A stretch of DNA of 64,000 nucleotides, taken from the NCBI GenBank assembly GCA_964019695.1, contig OZ026515.1, positions 38,642,994-38,706,993 on the forward strand, written 5' to 3'. The DNA comes from Loripinus fragilis. Lineage: Eukaryota; Mollusca; Bivalvia; Lucinida; Lucinidae. The position numbers and the translations under genes were made by a program. The notes under the pieces were generated by a model, which was not told where the DNA came from, ran no database searches, and worked only from the letters and a program-made list of their open reading frames with translations. Positions 63,121-64,000 of the stretch are shown piece by piece. The first letter of the stretch is position 1; each line of letters begins with the position of its first letter.

Positions 63121-64000
63121 GTGTGTAGAAAGGAGACAATACATTTTATGTTAAATGAGCACAAAAAAGTAAGCTTGTTCAAATCAAGATATAATTTCAG
63201 CATTTACAGCCACAACATCGGATCAATTGGCCTAGATTTAAAATAATTACGCGCAAACGTTTTTTATAGATTAAATCTACAATTCTCCTCATAACACCCT
63301 CTACCAAAATTGCTCAAATGATTCCTTTCTGCTTTACAAAAGTCCCTCCAGGGCAAGTGACAGTAAGTGATCTCTTGTTACATAGCATTTTCTTTTTGTA
63401 CTGTGGTTATCCAGAGATAATAGTGTTCACCTCTAAACATGTAAATATTGCCAATACAAAATGTATAGATTATATAGAAAAATGACCATTTATGGTCATT
63501 TTTCCATATAATCTATTCATTTTGCTAACAAACTTCCAGTTTGTTGTATCGAAAACACTGTCAATAAGTCTTAGATTAGCAGTTTCATTGATCAATGTTT
63601 TATTGGTTAACTGAATAAGACATATTTCAACCATAAACTTTCAGCTGAGTCCAACAGCTAATGTTTAAGGTACTATGGTATAGGAACATGTGATTTTTTA
63701 ATTATGGAATTTACCTTTAATATGTAATGTGGGAATAACATGTTCACTTTGGTTACACAACTGACATCCTCGGTAACCAAGGCGTGACCCATTCTGTTAC
63801 ACTGCATTCATCAAATCAATGTTACATGGAAAGACATAATTTCATGTTTAAATTAAAAGTTTAGTGTTTTGGCGAATCTGTACAACAGGCACCATCTCGA
63901 AACCATAAAAACTGTTGTAGTTAACAAATATTGTGTTACATATGCAATCTCTTTTTGATTTAGTTATTACCATTCATTAATTCAATAATAGAGTCAAAAT
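63121..64000. other. Copy B intron 7 (start); contains an M7-like hairpin
   Basis: The hairpin at 63465-63530 pairs TAGATTATATAGAAAAATGA, then CCAT, with ATGGTCATTTTTCCATATAA, then TCTA. No exon 8 (IPESW...LNLAQQL) is present before the window ends. Confidence 0.6.

Overview
The window is eukaryotic, AT-rich and intron-rich. It is crowded with tRNA-derived SINEs, short palindromic DNA transposons, tandem arrays of 130-170 bp and one long LTR element. Gene content and repeat style suggest a marine mollusc, most likely a bivalve; this is inferred from sequence character only. All recognised coding sequence is on the + strand, in short exons with clean AG/GT borders. Most long open frames elsewhere are repeats or chance.

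Layout. (1) 1-2377: SINE, unassigned DNA and a small inverted-repeat element. (2) 2378-14230: one LTR retrotransposon in reverse orientation, with 3.16 kb LTRs that show no length difference, TG...CA ends, a tRNA-Leu primer-binding site and a 4-bp target duplication, but no recognisable gag-pol. (3) 14675-15134: a tandem pair of tRNA-Thr-like SINE units inside one 16-bp target duplication. (4) 16215-21595: the last four exons of a stomatin (SPFH/band 7) gene; its 5' exons were not found and probably lie upstream of the window, in which case the LTR element sits in a stomatin intron. (5) 21.6-33.6 kb: repeats only. (6) 33684-43194: a complete eight-exon gene of the selenoprotein J / J1-crystallin branch of the ADP-ribosylglycohydrolase family (copy A). 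(7) 43.2-53.9 kb: copy A 3' region with a candidate SECIS, then transposons, including one nested inside another. (8) 53888-63120: a tandem paralogue (copy B), exons 2-7, with exon lengths identical to copy A; its exon 8 should lie beyond the window and no exon 1 was found.

The main biological point is the selenoprotein J pair. Both copies carry an in-frame TGA at the same codon (residue 264 in copy A), immediately before a normal splice donor, and the frame continues through conserved exons 7 and 8. About 0.8 kb after the copy A stop there is a hairpin with the parts of a eukaryotic form II SECIS: an ATGA/GGAT non-Watson-Crick core, a helix of about 10 positions, an unpaired AAA in the apical loop and a small apical stem. 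Together these support TGA being read as selenocysteine.

A second theme is modular mobile DNA. Several small inverted-repeat families with different ends share a similar central hairpin (GACCCAGATCAG...CTGATCTGGGTC, flanked by GCAAACAG/CTGTTTGC). Several copies end 10-40 bp before exon splice acceptors in both genes.
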